Positions 25,858 to 35,455 of a stretch of 64,000 nt of DNA are shown here, one piece after another. Below the pieces are notes generated by a model that was not told the DNA's origin, did not search any database, and worked only from the letters and a program-made list of their open reading frames with translations. The position numbers and the translations under genes are program-made. The stretch spans positions 2,433,783 to 2,497,782 of the forward strand of contig NZ_CP078067.1 in NCBI RefSeq assembly GCF_019195395.1, given 5' to 3'. Position 1 is the first letter of the stretch. Each line of letters starts with the position of its first letter. The stretch comes from Kaistella faecalis. Lineage in GTDB: Bacteria > Bacteroidota > Bacteroidia > Flavobacteriales > Weeksellaceae.

Positions 25858-25866
25858 TTTCTTAAT

Positions 25867-26109
25867 TTATTCTTCGTCTTCTTCCTCATCGTATTTTGCG
25901 AGTTCTTCATCGCACCATTTGAAGGCTGCTTCTACAACTTTGGTAGCTTCATCTGCCATCGTTTCTTCATCGTCACCTTCCAAATCATCCAACCATTCAA
26001 CTTCTTCCTCTTCTACATTCAGGATAAATCTTGGATATTCTGTATGAACAACAAATAAATCTTCAGGAAAATCTGAATTGTCGGCTAATAAAAATTTTGG
26101 TACTTTCAT
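25867..26109 (-). CDS. conserved small acidic protein, 80 aa
   Basis: The N-terminal 35 residues (MKVPKFLLADNSDFPEDLFV, then HTEYPRFILN) are hydrophobic-aromatic and look folded. The rest is strongly acidic and ends AKYDEEEDEE. I recall near-identical small proteins in many flavobacteria, all of unknown function. It has a promoter element at 26129-26136. It is convergent with the META gene and its ATG lies 34 bp past the stop of the GT-C-like gene. Confidence 0.7.
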   Translation of the reverse strand: MKVPKFLLADNSDFPEDLFVVHTEYPRFILNVEEEEVEWLDDLEGDDEETMADEATKVVEAAFKWCDEELAKYDEEEDEE

Positions 26110-26128
26110 AATAATTAATTTAACTTCT

Positions 26129-26136
26129 CAAAAATA
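26129..26136 (-). promoter_or_regulatory. -7 element TATTTTTG of the acidic-protein gene
   Basis: A TAnnTTTG match on the minus strand, 19 bp upstream of the ATG at 26109. It lies between the stop of the upstream gene (26144) and this start. Confidence 0.5.
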
Positions 26137-26143
26137 GTAAAAA

Positions 26144-27466
26144 TTATTGAAATTGGTTGGTATCGATCTTTATTTTTTGCAAAACTTTATATTGCGTTAA
26201 GGTGTTCTTTTTTAAGGTGTCTTCTGCCTTGAAAGTGACATTAACTCGGGGATTTACGGTGCTGATGAGTTCAGCGATCTGTATTTTATCCAGTTCCTTT
26301 TCATTTTCCATGTAGAATTTCAACGGAATATCTTCCATCTTTTCAGAGTTCAGAAATTGAGTGATTTCACGGCGATTTTCAAGATAATTTCCTCTCGATA
26401 GCCAAGTGAAAACAAAGCCGGTCATTAAACTTAAAACCGTAATTCCGTAGGTAAATTTCCCCAAAACCGAGAAGATTTTCTTGAAATAAACCAGCCAGAT
26501 TGGAAAAGAAAACGGAGCCATAAGCCTGTAATCAATCGCATTTACAGAATAAAAATACTGCACGAAGTAAGAGCAGATAATTCCAATAACTCCTATAAAT
26601 ACTAGGAATTGTTCGGTTTCGGATAGTTTGTTTTTAATGAAGAGAAAGCAAAGGAATGCAATGTTTAATAAACCAATTCCGTAAATTCCGTAGTTGATGA
26701 TTCCGCCGGCAGGATTGGCGATGTGAATAAAAGGATTGAAGGTGGTTGCCATTCCCTGGAAAAGTTCTACCAAAAGCTTTGAAGTAGGATGAAGGCCTAT
26801 ATTTAAAAACCTTTCGACGTAGGTTTCATTAAAATAATCAATAAAAAGGAATTTGTAAAGCACCACGAAAATAAGGCCGGTAAGTCCTGAAAAAATAAAG
26901 GTTTTGCCGTAATGCTTTTTGAAATTTAAAATACCGTACAGCAGAACTCCACCGATGATGAACAGCGCCGGATATCGGATATTGTATAGAATGATGAGCA
27001 TTGTGCTGAGATAGAAAAAAGCTTTTACTCCTTTTATTTCTCCGATGATAATCTGTCTCGCCACATACAGAAAAACAAAAACGAAAGGAAGCATCAGCGA
27101 CTCGCTCATTGTGTACGAAAAAATAGAAACAAAACTGAAAAGTCCGCCAACCAAAATGGTTTCCTTCAGATAAAACCGTTTTTTCCAGGCGAAATAAACA
27201 ATGAAAAAATACGCTAGAAGTCCGATGGTTTTGCTTGCCCAGAATTCATCAAACCCGAAAATCGTAAGAAATTTTAGACTTAGCGGATAACCGAGTGGCG
27301 TCGTAGTGTTATCGATCACCGGAAAAACGTTAGAAGTCCGCATAAAACGGATGGAATCGGGATTGGTCCTTCCTTTTTCATTAAGAAGAAAACGAAGAAT
27401 GGTCATCACAACAGTTGCGATGACCAAAAAAATCTGAATTCGGTTCTCAAGCAGTTTTCTCCGCAT
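26144..27466 (-). CDS. multi-spanning membrane protein, GT-C glycosyltransferase-like
   Basis: A 440-residue protein with about ten hydrophobic helices and a soluble tail from about 375. A first loop carries an acidic motif (NPDSIRF, Asp37), the position of the catalytic Asp in GT-C glycosyltransferases, which use polyprenyl-phosphate sugars. Helices then run through TTPLGYPLSLKFLTIFG and YPALFIIGGVLLYG to the C-terminal domain. It resembles flavobacterial proteins annotated as hypothetical or as glycosyltransferase family 39-like. Acceptor and sugar are unknown. Confidence 0.6.
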   Translation of the reverse strand: MRRKLLENRIQIFLVIATVVMTILRFLLNEKGRTNPDSIRFMRTSNVFPVIDNTTTPLGYPLSLKFLTIFGFDEFWASKTIGLLAYFFIVYFAWKKRFYLKETILVGGLFSFVSIFSYTMSESLMLPFVFVFLYVARQIIIGEIKGVKAFFYLSTMLIILYNIRYPALFIIGGVLLYGILNFKKHYGKTFIFSGLTGLIFVVLYKFLFIDYFNETYVERFLNIGLHPTSKLLVELFQGMATTFNPFIHIANPAGGIINYGIYGIGLLNIAFLCFLFIKNKLSETEQFLVFIGVIGIICSYFVQYFYSVNAIDYRLMAPFSFPIWLVYFKKIFSVLGKFTYGITVLSLMTGFVFTWLSRGNYLENRREITQFLNSEKMEDIPLKFYMENEKELDKIQIAELISTVNPRVNVTFKAEDTLKKNTLTQYKVLQKIKIDTNQFQ

Positions 27467-27494
27467 TTATTTTATTCTTAAAAGCCTCCTGTAT

Positions 27495-28385
27495 TTATTT
27501 CGAAAACATTTTCGATACTTTTTCTGCTTTTTTGCTTTCCGAATAATCATAGAATCCTTCACCGGATTTTACGCCTAGTTTTCCTGCAGTTACCATATTC
27601 ACCAAAAGTGGATTCGGAGCGTATTTTGGATTTTTAAAACCGTCATACATCACATTCAAAATCGCCAGGCAAACATCAAGGCCAATAAAATCTGCAAGTT
27701 GAAGGGGTCCCATCGGATGCGCCATTCCCAGTTTCATTACGGTATCAATTTCTTCAACACCTGCAACGCCATTGTACAAAGTTTCAATCGATTCGTTAAT
27801 CATCGGCATCAGGATTCTGTTCGCCACAAATCCCGGATAATCGTTGACTTTAACAGGAACTTTGCCCAAATTTTTGCTCATTTCATAAACTGCATCGAAA
27901 GTTTCTTTCGAAGTAGAGTAGCCTTTGATTATTTCCACGAGTTTCATAATAGGAACCGGATTCATAAAATGCATCCCGATTACTTTTTCAGGTCTGTTGG
28001 TTACCGACGCGATTTTTGTGATGGAAATTGAAGAAGTGTTGGTCGCAAGAATACAGTTTTCCGGTGCCCGTTCATCCATCTGGCGGAAGATTTTCAGTTT
28101 CAGATCGATGTTTTCAGTGGCAGCCTCCACGATCAGATCAGCATTTTTTGCAGCATCTTCAAGTTGTGTGAAAGTGGAAATATTATTTAAAGTTTCGTTT
28201 TTTTGTTCTTCGGTCAGATTACCTTTCGCTACAATTCTATCGAGGTTTGTAGTGATGGTTTTCAATCCTTTTTCAAGTGCTTCAGTTGAAACATCAACCA
28301 GGTTTACATTGAATCCTGTTTGTGCAAAAGTGTGTGCGATTCCGTTGCCCATTGTGCCGGCGCCGATAACTACGATATTCTTCAT
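27495..28385 (-). CDS. 3-hydroxybutyryl-CoA dehydrogenase
   Basis: The 296-residue length fits the single-domain-pair form. A Rossmann NAD site is at the start (VVIGAGTMGNGIAHTFAQTG). The catalytic pair is in MHFMNPVPIMKLVE (His) with the Glu of that segment, and the C-terminal dimer domain has GVEEIDTVMKLGMAHPMGPLQLADFIGLD. It oxidises (S)-3-hydroxyacyl-CoA with NAD in beta-oxidation or butyrate metabolism. It lies 35 bp after the M23 gene on the same strand. Confidence 0.93.
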   Translation of the reverse strand: MKNIVVIGAGTMGNGIAHTFAQTGFNVNLVDVSTEALEKGLKTITTNLDRIVAKGNLTEEQKNETLNNISTFTQLEDAAKNADLIVEAATENIDLKLKIFRQMDERAPENCILATNTSSISITKIASVTNRPEKVIGMHFMNPVPIMKLVEIIKGYSTSKETFDAVYEMSKNLGKVPVKVNDYPGFVANRILMPMINESIETLYNGVAGVEEIDTVMKLGMAHPMGPLQLADFIGLDVCLAILNVMYDGFKNPKYAPNPLLVNMVTAGKLGVKSGEGFYDYSESKKAEKVSKMFSK

Positions 28386-28420
28386 AAAATTTATTTTTTA
28401 GGTTCTGAAACCTGTTTTAT

Positions 28421-29239
28421 TTAGTCGTTTTTAGTGTAAGATTTTCCTTCCTCCAGCAGGATTCCATCGCCCTGTGAAGTTTTAAATTTTGTTTTGATAA
28501 AAGTTCGAGATCCATCGATTCTGTTGATGAAGACTGAAAAATGCAGATGCGGTCCGCTGGAAAAGCCTGTGTTTCCGCTGTAACCGATAAGCTGACCTTT
28601 CTTAATTTCGTCACCTTTTTTTACAGCAACGCCCTTGTATTTCAGATGTGCATAATCGGCAAACGTTCCGTCATTATGCATGATCAGGACTTTATTGTTG
28701 AATTTTGCGCAGGAAATTTTCGGGCATCCCTGAAGATTGGAATCTTCCGTAAGAACCACAGTTCCTTCCCGGGCGGCATAAACGGGATCTCCGATTTTCA
28801 GGTCGAAATCCAGCGCTGCATCTTTCTGATGCGAGAATTTTCCGTTGTAACCCTGGAATATAAGATGTGTTTTTCCTTTTGTGAATGGGAGTGAATAAAT
28901 ATAATCTTCCTCAAAATCTTTCTGAACCACATTCCCGAAATTATAAGTATTGGTGTAGGAAAACTGGTTGCCTTCGCGGGGATTTACAGGAGTTATTTTC
29001 GCGACAAAAAAACGTTTTGTATTTCCCGGAATTACGATAATTTCGTCATTAGAAAGCGAAGTTTTCAGGTTAGTCAATTTAAAATTAAACTTTGCCGACA
29101 TGGGCATAACTTCGCTGTTATCAGCATAAATTAGGTATTCGGTGCCGACGAGTTCGTTATAAAACCTGAGGTCCCATTTTTTCTGTGAGAAAATCAAAAG
29201 AGAAAAGAAAAGCAGGAATAAGGAGGAAATCTTCTTCAT
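28421..29239 (-). CDS. secreted M23 family metallopeptidase
   Basis: The start is set at ATG 29239, since the preceding in-frame codon is TTG. The 272-residue protein has a signal peptide (1-18) and a C-terminal M23 domain (about 140-250). Its zinc ligands are the His and Asp of SHQKDAALDF and the last His of GPHLHFSVF, with the DYAHL His as catalytic partner. It probably cuts peptidoglycan cross-bridges or peptides in the periplasm. It starts 5 bp after the beta-lactamase gene, so they are co-transcribed. Confidence 0.88.
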   Translation of the reverse strand: MKKISSLFLLFFSLLIFSQKKWDLRFYNELVGTEYLIYADNSEVMPMSAKFNFKLTNLKTSLSNDEIIVIPGNTKRFFVAKITPVNPREGNQFSYTNTYNFGNVVQKDFEEDYIYSLPFTKGKTHLIFQGYNGKFSHQKDAALDFDLKIGDPVYAAREGTVVLTEDSNLQGCPKISCAKFNNKVLIMHNDGTFADYAHLKYKGVAVKKGDEIKKGQLIGYSGNTGFSSGPHLHFSVFINRIDGSRTFIKTKFKTSQGDGILLEEGKSYTKND

Positions 29240-29244
29240 CAAAA

Positions 29245-30120
29245 CTATTTTTTGCTAAAATAATCAAAAACTATTTTAGAAATATCAGCAATCATATTAG
29301 TGTTTGTCTCGGCACTTTCCATAGAGTCGGAGACGAAGATGCTGATGGCGTAATGTGTTCCATCCGGAAGCGTTACAATTCCAATGTCGTTTTCAGCAGC
29401 AGTTAAACCTTTTTCATTTTTTCCGGAAGAGCCTGTTTTGTGGGCGACAGGAATTGATTCCGGGAGTTGGGCAACGATTTTATTTTTTCCTGTAGAAGTT
29501 TCAAGCATCGTAGTCATGAGAAAATCCGTGGAAGTTTTCGAAATCATCTTTTTATTGAAAAAATCTTTCAGCAATTGATTTGCGGAATTTGTGGTAGTAG
29601 CATTCAGGTACATAAACTCGAAACCTTTGTGCATCTGTTCCTCATCTACTTTGATGGTGAAATTTCTTATGCCTTTGCTGTCGATGAATTTCTGAACAGT
29701 TTCGGTTCCGCCAATTAATCGCAACAGAATATCACATCCATTGTTATCGCTTTCTGCCACCGTATATTTTATGAGTTCGCCTAAAGACATTTCGATATTT
29801 CCTTCCGGAAATCTCTCCCGGATCGGACTCCATGTATTTTCTAATAGATCAGATTTTTTAATGAAAATCTTCTGGTCAAGACTTAGTTTTCCGTGGTCAA
29901 CTTCATTTAAAACCGCTAAACCGATGTGGAATTTGAAAACACTGAGCATCGGAAGTTTTTTATTTCCGTTGATGTGCACCGATTTGTCATTCCCGAAATC
30001 GAGTACGGAAACAGCTACAGTGGCGTTTTTACCTTTGGTGATTTGAAGGATTTCTTTCTTTAAATTTTGCGAGAAGCTATACGTAGCAATTAAGAGAAAG
30101 AGTAAGGTGATCTTTTTCAT
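29245..30120 (-). CDS. class A beta-lactamase, subclass A2 (PER/CIA-like)
   Basis: The start is set at ATG 30120; the frame's earlier start codon is TTG. The 291-residue protein has a signal peptide (1-18). Catalytic motifs are SVFK (60-63, nucleophile Ser60), SDN (124-126), EEQMH (160-164) and KTG (228-230). EEQMH matches the PER-type omega loop, where Glu166 precedes xQMH, so this belongs with the extended-spectrum, chromosomally encoded A2 enzymes of flavobacteria. It should hydrolyse penicillins and cephalosporins in the periplasm. It follows the Gfo/Idh gene by 15 bp. Confidence 0.92.
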   Translation of the reverse strand: MKKITLLFLLIATYSFSQNLKKEILQITKGKNATVAVSVLDFGNDKSVHINGNKKLPMLSVFKFHIGLAVLNEVDHGKLSLDQKIFIKKSDLLENTWSPIRERFPEGNIEMSLGELIKYTVAESDNNGCDILLRLIGGTETVQKFIDSKGIRNFTIKVDEEQMHKGFEFMYLNATTTNSANQLLKDFFNKKMISKTSTDFLMTTMLETSTGKNKIVAQLPESIPVAHKTGSSGKNEKGLTAAENDIGIVTLPDGTHYAISIFVSDSMESAETNTNMIADISKIVFDYFSKK

Positions 30121-30135
30121 TTCCAAATTTTCCGG

Positions 30136-31098
30136 TTACGAAATCATTTTTACAATTTCCAGCGCTACTTTCAGCGCTTCGGTTCCGTCTTCAAGAGAGA
30201 CTTCTACATTTTTGTTTTCGGTTATCGCATCGGCAAAACTTTCGAGTTCATCTAAAATCGCATTATTAGGCTGAATATTAGGATATTCGAAAATAATCTG
30301 GTTTCTTTCGCCTTCCGCATTTTCAATAATCATATCGAAATCTGTAGGATTTTCCGGCGCTTCTTTCATGCGGATTACTTCTGCTTTTTTCTCCAGAAAA
30401 TCTACAGAAATGTATGCGTCTTTCTGGAAAAATCTTGACTTTCGCATTGCTTTCATTGAAATTCTGGAAGTGGTGAGATTCGCGACACAACCGTTCTCAA
30501 ATTCAATTCTTGCGTTGCAGATATCCGGAGATTTGGAAACTACGGCAACACCGGAAGCATGGATATTTTTAACCTTAGATTTTACAATAGAAAGAAGAAT
30601 ATCCAAATCATGAATCATCAAATCCAGCACAACAGAAACATCAGTTCCGCGGGGATTAAATTCTGCCAAACGGTGAATTTCAATAAACATGGGATCCTGA
30701 ATATAATCGCGGGAACCTATAAACGCAGGATTGTATCTTTCAACATGGCCAACCTGAGCTTTAATTCCGTATTCCCGGCATTTGTATAAAATTTCTTCGG
30801 CCTGTTTCAGGGTTTGCGTAACGGGTTTTTCGATGAAAAAATGTTTGTGGTTTTCAATCGCTTTCATTGCATAATCATAATGATATAGCGTAGGAGTTAC
30901 GATATCGAGCATATCGATTTCCTGGAGCAGTTCCTCAAAACGCGCGAAATATTTATAACCGAACTCTGCTTCGATTTTTTTTCCGTTTTCAGCGTCAGCG
31001 TCATGAAAACCTACGAGTTCATATTTTTCCGACTGATTCAATAACCTTAAATGAATTTTGCCCAGATGTCCGGCACCAACTAAACCTGCTTTAAGCAT
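30136..31098 (-). CDS. Gfo/Idh/MocA family oxidoreductase
   Basis: A 320-residue protein with an N-terminal Rossmann fold (LVGAGHLGKIHLRLL), the EKPVTQTLKQAEEIL segment (catalytic Lys) near residue 95 and the C-terminal sheet domain with DLMIHDLDILLSIV. Members oxidise or reduce sugars and cyclitols with NAD(P). Substrate is unknown. It heads a minus-strand series with the beta-lactamase and M23 genes. Confidence 0.9.
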   Translation of the reverse strand: MLKAGLVGAGHLGKIHLRLLNQSEKYELVGFHDADAENGKKIEAEFGYKYFARFEELLQEIDMLDIVTPTLYHYDYAMKAIENHKHFFIEKPVTQTLKQAEEILYKCREYGIKAQVGHVERYNPAFIGSRDYIQDPMFIEIHRLAEFNPRGTDVSVVLDLMIHDLDILLSIVKSKVKNIHASGVAVVSKSPDICNARIEFENGCVANLTTSRISMKAMRKSRFFQKDAYISVDFLEKKAEVIRMKEAPENPTDFDMIIENAEGERNQIIFEYPNIQPNNAILDELESFADAITENKNVEVSLEDGTEALKVALEIVKMIS

Positions 31099-31177
31099 AG
31101 AAAATAAATTTTGGTAAAGATAATAATTAGATGTCAGATATCTGAAAACTGCGTTCTGTTTTCTCGAATCTATTCAG

Positions 31178-31185
31178 TATTTTTG
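31178..31185 (+). promoter_or_regulatory. pcm -7 element TATTTTTG directly before the ATG
   Basis: TATTTTTG ends four bases before the ATG at 31190, the same geometry as at 20740-20752, and again predicts a leaderless transcript. Confidence 0.55.
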
Positions 31186-31189
31186 TCCA

Positions 31190-31840
31190 ATGCAGGATTC
31201 ATTTTTACATAAAGGAAAGCGAAAAATTTTAGTAGAATACCTTCGGGATAAAATTGGGATCACCGACGGAAATGTGTTGAAAGCAATGAATGATGTTCCG
31301 CGACATCTTTTTCTTGAAAGTATTTTTGAAGATTATGCCTATGAAGACCGCGCTTTCCCGATACTTGCAAAACAGACGATTTCTCATCCCTCGACTGTCG
31401 CAGAACAGACAGAACTTCTTGAACTTAACGATAAGGAAAAAGTCCTCGAGATCGGTACAGGAAGCGGTTACCAGACTGCTGTTCTGGTCGCTATGAACGC
31501 CTGGGTCTACACGGTAGAACGCCAAAAAGACCTGCATGATTTTGCCCATAAAAAATTACGCGAACTCCATCTTCGTCCGAAATTCCAGAGTTTTGGAGAT
31601 GGTTTTGCCGGTTTGCCGACTTTTGCTCCGTTCGATAAAATTTTGGTCACCTGCGGTGCAGAAACGTTGCCTACGGAACTTCTTCATCAGCTGAAAGTAG
31701 GAGGGAAGATGGTGATTCCTCTTGGGAAAACCGACGAGCAGATTCTGACGAGATTTACAAAAAAATCGGAGAAGGAATTCGAAAAAGAAGAGTTCGGAGC
31801 CTATAAATTTGTGCCTATGCTCAACAGTACCAACCAGTAA
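31190..31840 (+). CDS. pcm: protein-L-isoaspartate O-methyltransferase
   Basis: A 216-residue protein with the family signature: DVPRHLF, then ISHPSTVAEQTELL and the SAM site VLEIGTGSGYQTAVLVAM, followed by VYTVERQKDL and ILVTCGAETLP. It methylates L-isoaspartyl residues in aged proteins so that they can be repaired. It stands alone, divergent from the Gfo/Idh gene. Confidence 0.95.
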   Translation: MQDSFLHKGKRKILVEYLRDKIGITDGNVLKAMNDVPRHLFLESIFEDYAYEDRAFPILAKQTISHPSTVAEQTELLELNDKEKVLEIGTGSGYQTAVLVAMNAWVYTVERQKDLHDFAHKKLRELHLRPKFQSFGDGFAGLPTFAPFDKILVTCGAETLPTELLHQLKVGGKMVIPLGKTDEQILTRFTKKSEKEFEKEEFGAYKFVPMLNSTNQ

Positions 31841-31943
31841 GCGCATAGAAAATTTCCTGAAAACATACCTGCTTTTTATACCATAAAGTTTTCAAAACTG
31901 ACAAAAAACATATTCCAGATTCGCTATTTCGAATTATAGAATG

Positions 31944-31951
31944 TATTTTTG
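31944..31951 (+). promoter_or_regulatory. -7 element TATTTTTG of the cytochrome c biogenesis gene
   Basis: An exact TAnnTTTG match 40 bp upstream of the ATG at 31991. Confidence 0.5.
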
Positions 31952-31990
31952 CAGCTATTTGAACTTTTATAAATCTGATAGTTTCTTAAA

Positions 31991-34900
31991 ATGAAAAAAA
32001 TCCAAAGTATTCTAATTTCAACCCGTACGATGGCGGTTTTGCTGCTGGTTTACGCGTTCGCCATGGCTTACGCAACCTTCCTCGAGAACGATTACGGTAC
32101 TCCTACAGCTAAAGCATTGATATATGAAGCCAAATGGTTTGAAGGAGTTATGCTGCTTCTGATCCTAAATTTCATCGGAAATATTTCAAGATACAGACTC
32201 TGGAAACGTGAAAAATGGCCGGTTTTGGTATTTCACCTTTCCTTTATTCTTATTTTTATTGGTGGTGCAGTTACCAGATATATAAGCTATGAAGGGATTA
32301 TGCACATTCGTGAAGGCGAAACCTCCAACGAAGTGATTACGGATAAAAATTTCTTTAAGATCCAGATTGAGGAGAAAGGCGATATCCTTAACTATCAGGA
32401 TGTTCCTTATCTAATGTCGCCGCTTCATAAGAATTTCAAAGCAAGTTATGATTATCATGGCAAGCAGATTTCTGTAAAAGCCACCGATTTTATCCAGAGA
32501 AAAAAAGACAGTTTAATTGCCGGCAACACCGGAACCGAATATCTGCATGTGGTTTCCACCGGACAGTCGGGACGTGAAAATATTTACATCAAACCGGGAG
32601 AATCAAAATCAATTAACGGAACATTGGTAACTTTCAACCGCGCGATCGAAGGTGCCGTGGAATTCAACGATACCAGCGGAAGTTTGATGATTAAAACCCC
32701 TGTAGATGCTGAGTTTATGACTATGGCAACGCAGGCAACCGGAACCACCAAAAAAGATGAATACCAGCCTTTGGTTCTGAGAAGTCTTTACACGGTGAAC
32801 GATCTGAAGTTGGTTGTACCCGAAGGTTTAAAGAAAGGAAAACTGATCGCTTATGAGGGCGACAGAAAAAAAGACAAAGATGTATCTGATCAGCTTACCG
32901 TTGAAGTTCAGGGACCGAAAACAAAACTTTCAGTTGATTTACCCGTGGAAAAGGGAAATCCTAATGCTTTCAAACAGATTTCATTGGATGGAATGAATAT
33001 TATCCTTGGTTTCGGACCGAAAGTTTATACTACGCCGTTCTCCCTGAAATTAGATGATTTCGTTATGGAAACTTATCCGGGAAGTTCATCACCAAGCGCC
33101 TATGAAAGCCACGTTCAGATTATTGACGGCGGCAAACAGACGCCTTACAAAATCTATATGAACCACGTTTTGAATCATGGCGGATACCGTTTCTTCCAGG
33201 CAAGTTTCGATCCGGACAGACAGGGAACCGTACTTTCGGTTAACCACGATTTCTGGGGAACACTAATTACTTATATTGGATATTTCTTCCTCTTCGGCGG
33301 AATGTTTATTATCTTCTTCTGGAAAGGAACGCATTTCTGGAAACTCAATAAAATGTTGAAAGATGTAAACAGAAAAAGAACAGCGATGGTAATTCTTTTA
33401 CTGTTGAGTTTAAATCTTTCTGCGCAGAAAATTGATACCCACGGAACAGATGGATCTGCGAAAACCACCCATTCCGCAAACGACGGACATAACCACGGTA
33501 GTGATGCAGATTTACTATTAGAAGATCCGGCTCCGAAAAAACAGCAGAATTCTTTAGCTTTAAGATCGCCGCGCCCGATTACGGCCGATGAAATTATTGC
33601 CAGAAACACGATTAGTAAAGAACATGCAGATAAATTCGCCTATCTTTTAGTTCAGAATTACGAAGGGCGTATTGTTCCAATGAACACTCAGGCACTTGAT
33701 GTTTTAAGAAAACTTTACAAAAAAGACGCATTCCGCGGAACCGACGGTAAACACTTAACGGCAAACCAGTGGTTTTTATCAATTAACACCGATACCGCAA
33801 GCTGGACAATGGTTCCTATCATTAAAGTAGGTACAAAAGGCGGCGACGAACTCAAGAAGAAAACAAAAGCAAACGAAGACGGTTATACCACATTGATGTC
33901 CTTGTTCCCCGCAGATGCACAGGGAAATCTACATTATGTTTTAGAAGAGGATTATCAGGAAGCTTTCCGAAAAAAACCGGCCGAGCAGTCGAATTATGAT
34001 AAAGAAGTAATTAATGTAAACGACCGTGTTCAGGCATTTAATGAGTTTTTCAGCGGACAGTTTATGAGAATTGTTCCTGTACAGAATGATCCGAACAACA
34101 CCTGGCATTCCTGGCTGGACCAGAATTTCGAACCGGATATGGAATCCCAGAAAGTAATGGGACCCTATTTCTCTGAAGTGATGGCAGCGCAAAAATCAGG
34201 AAACTGGAGTAAAGCAGATGCTGAACTTCAGAAGCTTTCACAATACCAGCAGACTTGGGGCAAAAACGTAGTTCCATCCCAATCAAAAGTTGACCTTGAG
34301 GTATTTATGAACAGGGTGAATATCAATTTTCATTTATTGATTTTCTACACCATAATTGGTGGTCTTCTATTGGTATTAGGGTTTATCGAATTATTCAGGC
34401 CAAGCAAAATCCTCAGTAAAACCATAAAAGCACTTATATTAGTAGGACTAGTGGGCTACTTCTTCCAGTTTTTAGGCTTGGTTGCGAGATGGTATATTTC
34501 CGGTCACGCACCTTGGAGTAACGGTTATGAAGCCATTATTTTCATCTCCTGGGTCGGAATTACAGCAGGTTTGATGCTATACAGAAACTCTAACGCACTG
34601 ATCCCGGCAGCCGGATTTATGGTTGCGGTGATTATGATGGGGTTTGCACATGGCGGTTCAGCACTTGATCCGCAGATTACACCGCTTGTACCAGTACTGA
34701 AATCCTATTGGCTGATTATTCACGTAGCCATTATTACCGCGAGTTACGGATTCTTCGGCCTTTCTATGGTGATCGCGATTATCGTACTCATGTTTTATAT
34801 TTTCACTAATAAGAACGTGTACAAAATCCACAGTGATACTACTATTAAAGAACTTACCATTGTATCCGAAATGTCCCTCACCATTGGGCTTTATGCTTTA

Positions 34901-35254
34901 ACGGTGGGTACATTCTTAGGCGGGATTTGGGCAAACGAATCCTGGGGCCGTTACTGGAGCTGGGACCCTAAAGAAACCTGGGCGTTTATATCGGTGATGG
35001 TGTACGCGTTTGTTCTTCACATGCGTCTGGTTCCCGGTTTAAGAGGAAGATGGGCTTTCCACGTAGCAGCGCTATTCGCAATCAGTACGATTGTAATGAC
35101 GTATTTCGGAGTAAATTATTACTTGAGCGGCCTGCATTCTTATGCTGCAGGTGATCCGGTTCCGGTTCCGGCTTGGGTTTATATTGGTACTGCATTTATG
35201 CTTACTCTTGCAGCGGTTTCGTATTTCCGGTTCAAGAAGTTAGGAAAATCTTAG
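31991..35254 (+). CDS. cytochrome c biogenesis protein, ResB-CcsA fusion
   Basis: A 1,087-residue membrane protein. The N-terminal half is ResB-like (TM helices near 10-90, a large periplasmic domain to about 420, TM near 425-445). A His/Asp-rich segment follows (about 490-520) after a second signal-like helix. The C-terminal half (about 775-1087) is CcsA/CcmC-like with the haem-handling WWD motif WANESWGRYWSWDPKETWAF and flanking His residues. System II fusions deliver haem to the periplasm and attach it to apocytochrome c. The gene stands alone and ends in a hairpin. Confidence 0.92.
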   Translation: MKKIQSILISTRTMAVLLLVYAFAMAYATFLENDYGTPTAKALIYEAKWFEGVMLLLILNFIGNISRYRLWKREKWPVLVFHLSFILIFIGGAVTRYISYEGIMHIREGETSNEVITDKNFFKIQIEEKGDILNYQDVPYLMSPLHKNFKASYDYHGKQISVKATDFIQRKKDSLIAGNTGTEYLHVVSTGQSGRENIYIKPGESKSINGTLVTFNRAIEGAVEFNDTSGSLMIKTPVDAEFMTMATQATGTTKKDEYQPLVLRSLYTVNDLKLVVPEGLKKGKLIAYEGDRKKDKDVSDQLTVEVQGPKTKLSVDLPVEKGNPNAFKQISLDGMNIILGFGPKVYTTPFSLKLDDFVMETYPGSSSPSAYESHVQIIDGGKQTPYKIYMNHVLNHGGYRFFQASFDPDRQGTVLSVNHDFWGTLITYIGYFFLFGGMFIIFFWKGTHFWKLNKMLKDVNRKRTAMVILLLLSLNLSAQKIDTHGTDGSAKTTHSANDGHNHGSDADLLLEDPAPKKQQNSLALRSPRPITADEIIARNTISKEHADKFAYLLVQNYEGRIVPMNTQALDVLRKLYKKDAFRGTDGKHLTANQWFLSINTDTASWTMVPIIKVGTKGGDELKKKTKANEDGYTTLMSLFPADAQGNLHYVLEEDYQEAFRKKPAEQSNYDKEVINVNDRVQAFNEFFSGQFMRIVPVQNDPNNTWHSWLDQNFEPDMESQKVMGPYFSEVMAAQKSGNWSKADAELQKLSQYQQTWGKNVVPSQSKVDLEVFMNRVNINFHLLIFYTIIGGLLLVLGFIELFRPSKILSKTIKALILVGLVGYFFQFLGLVARWYISGHAPWSNGYEAIIFISWVGITAGLMLYRNSNALIPAAGFMVAVIMMGFAHGGSALDPQITPLVPVLKSYWLIIHVAIITASYGFFGLSMVIAIIVLMFYIFTNKNVYKIHSDTTIKELTIVSEMSLTIGLYALTVGTFLGGIWANESWGRYWSWDPKETWAFISVMVYAFVLHMRLVPGLRGRWAFHVAALFAISTIVMTYFGVNYYLSGLHSYAAGDPVPVPAWVYIGTAFMLTLAAVSYFRFKKLGKS

Positions 35255-35275
35255 AATCAAATTATATTATAGGAG

Positions 35276-35300
35276 ATCCCGGAATTATTTTCCGGGATTT
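35276..35300 (+). terminator. hairpin after the ResB-CcsA gene
   Basis: ATCCCGGAA (35276-35284) pairs exactly with TTCCGGGAT (35290-35298). Only a short T-rich tail follows, so termination may be incomplete. Confidence 0.6.
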
Positions 35301-35455
35301 CTATTTCGGGAAATCGCGGGATTAAGCTACCACAGAAGATTGATTTGTTATGAATCGCCTTACTGTTAGAATTTCGTTTTTATTTAAAATCACTAAATAT
35401 TCATTAGATTTGTAACTTTTACAGCTCATATTAAATATTAATCCCTTTCACAGTT

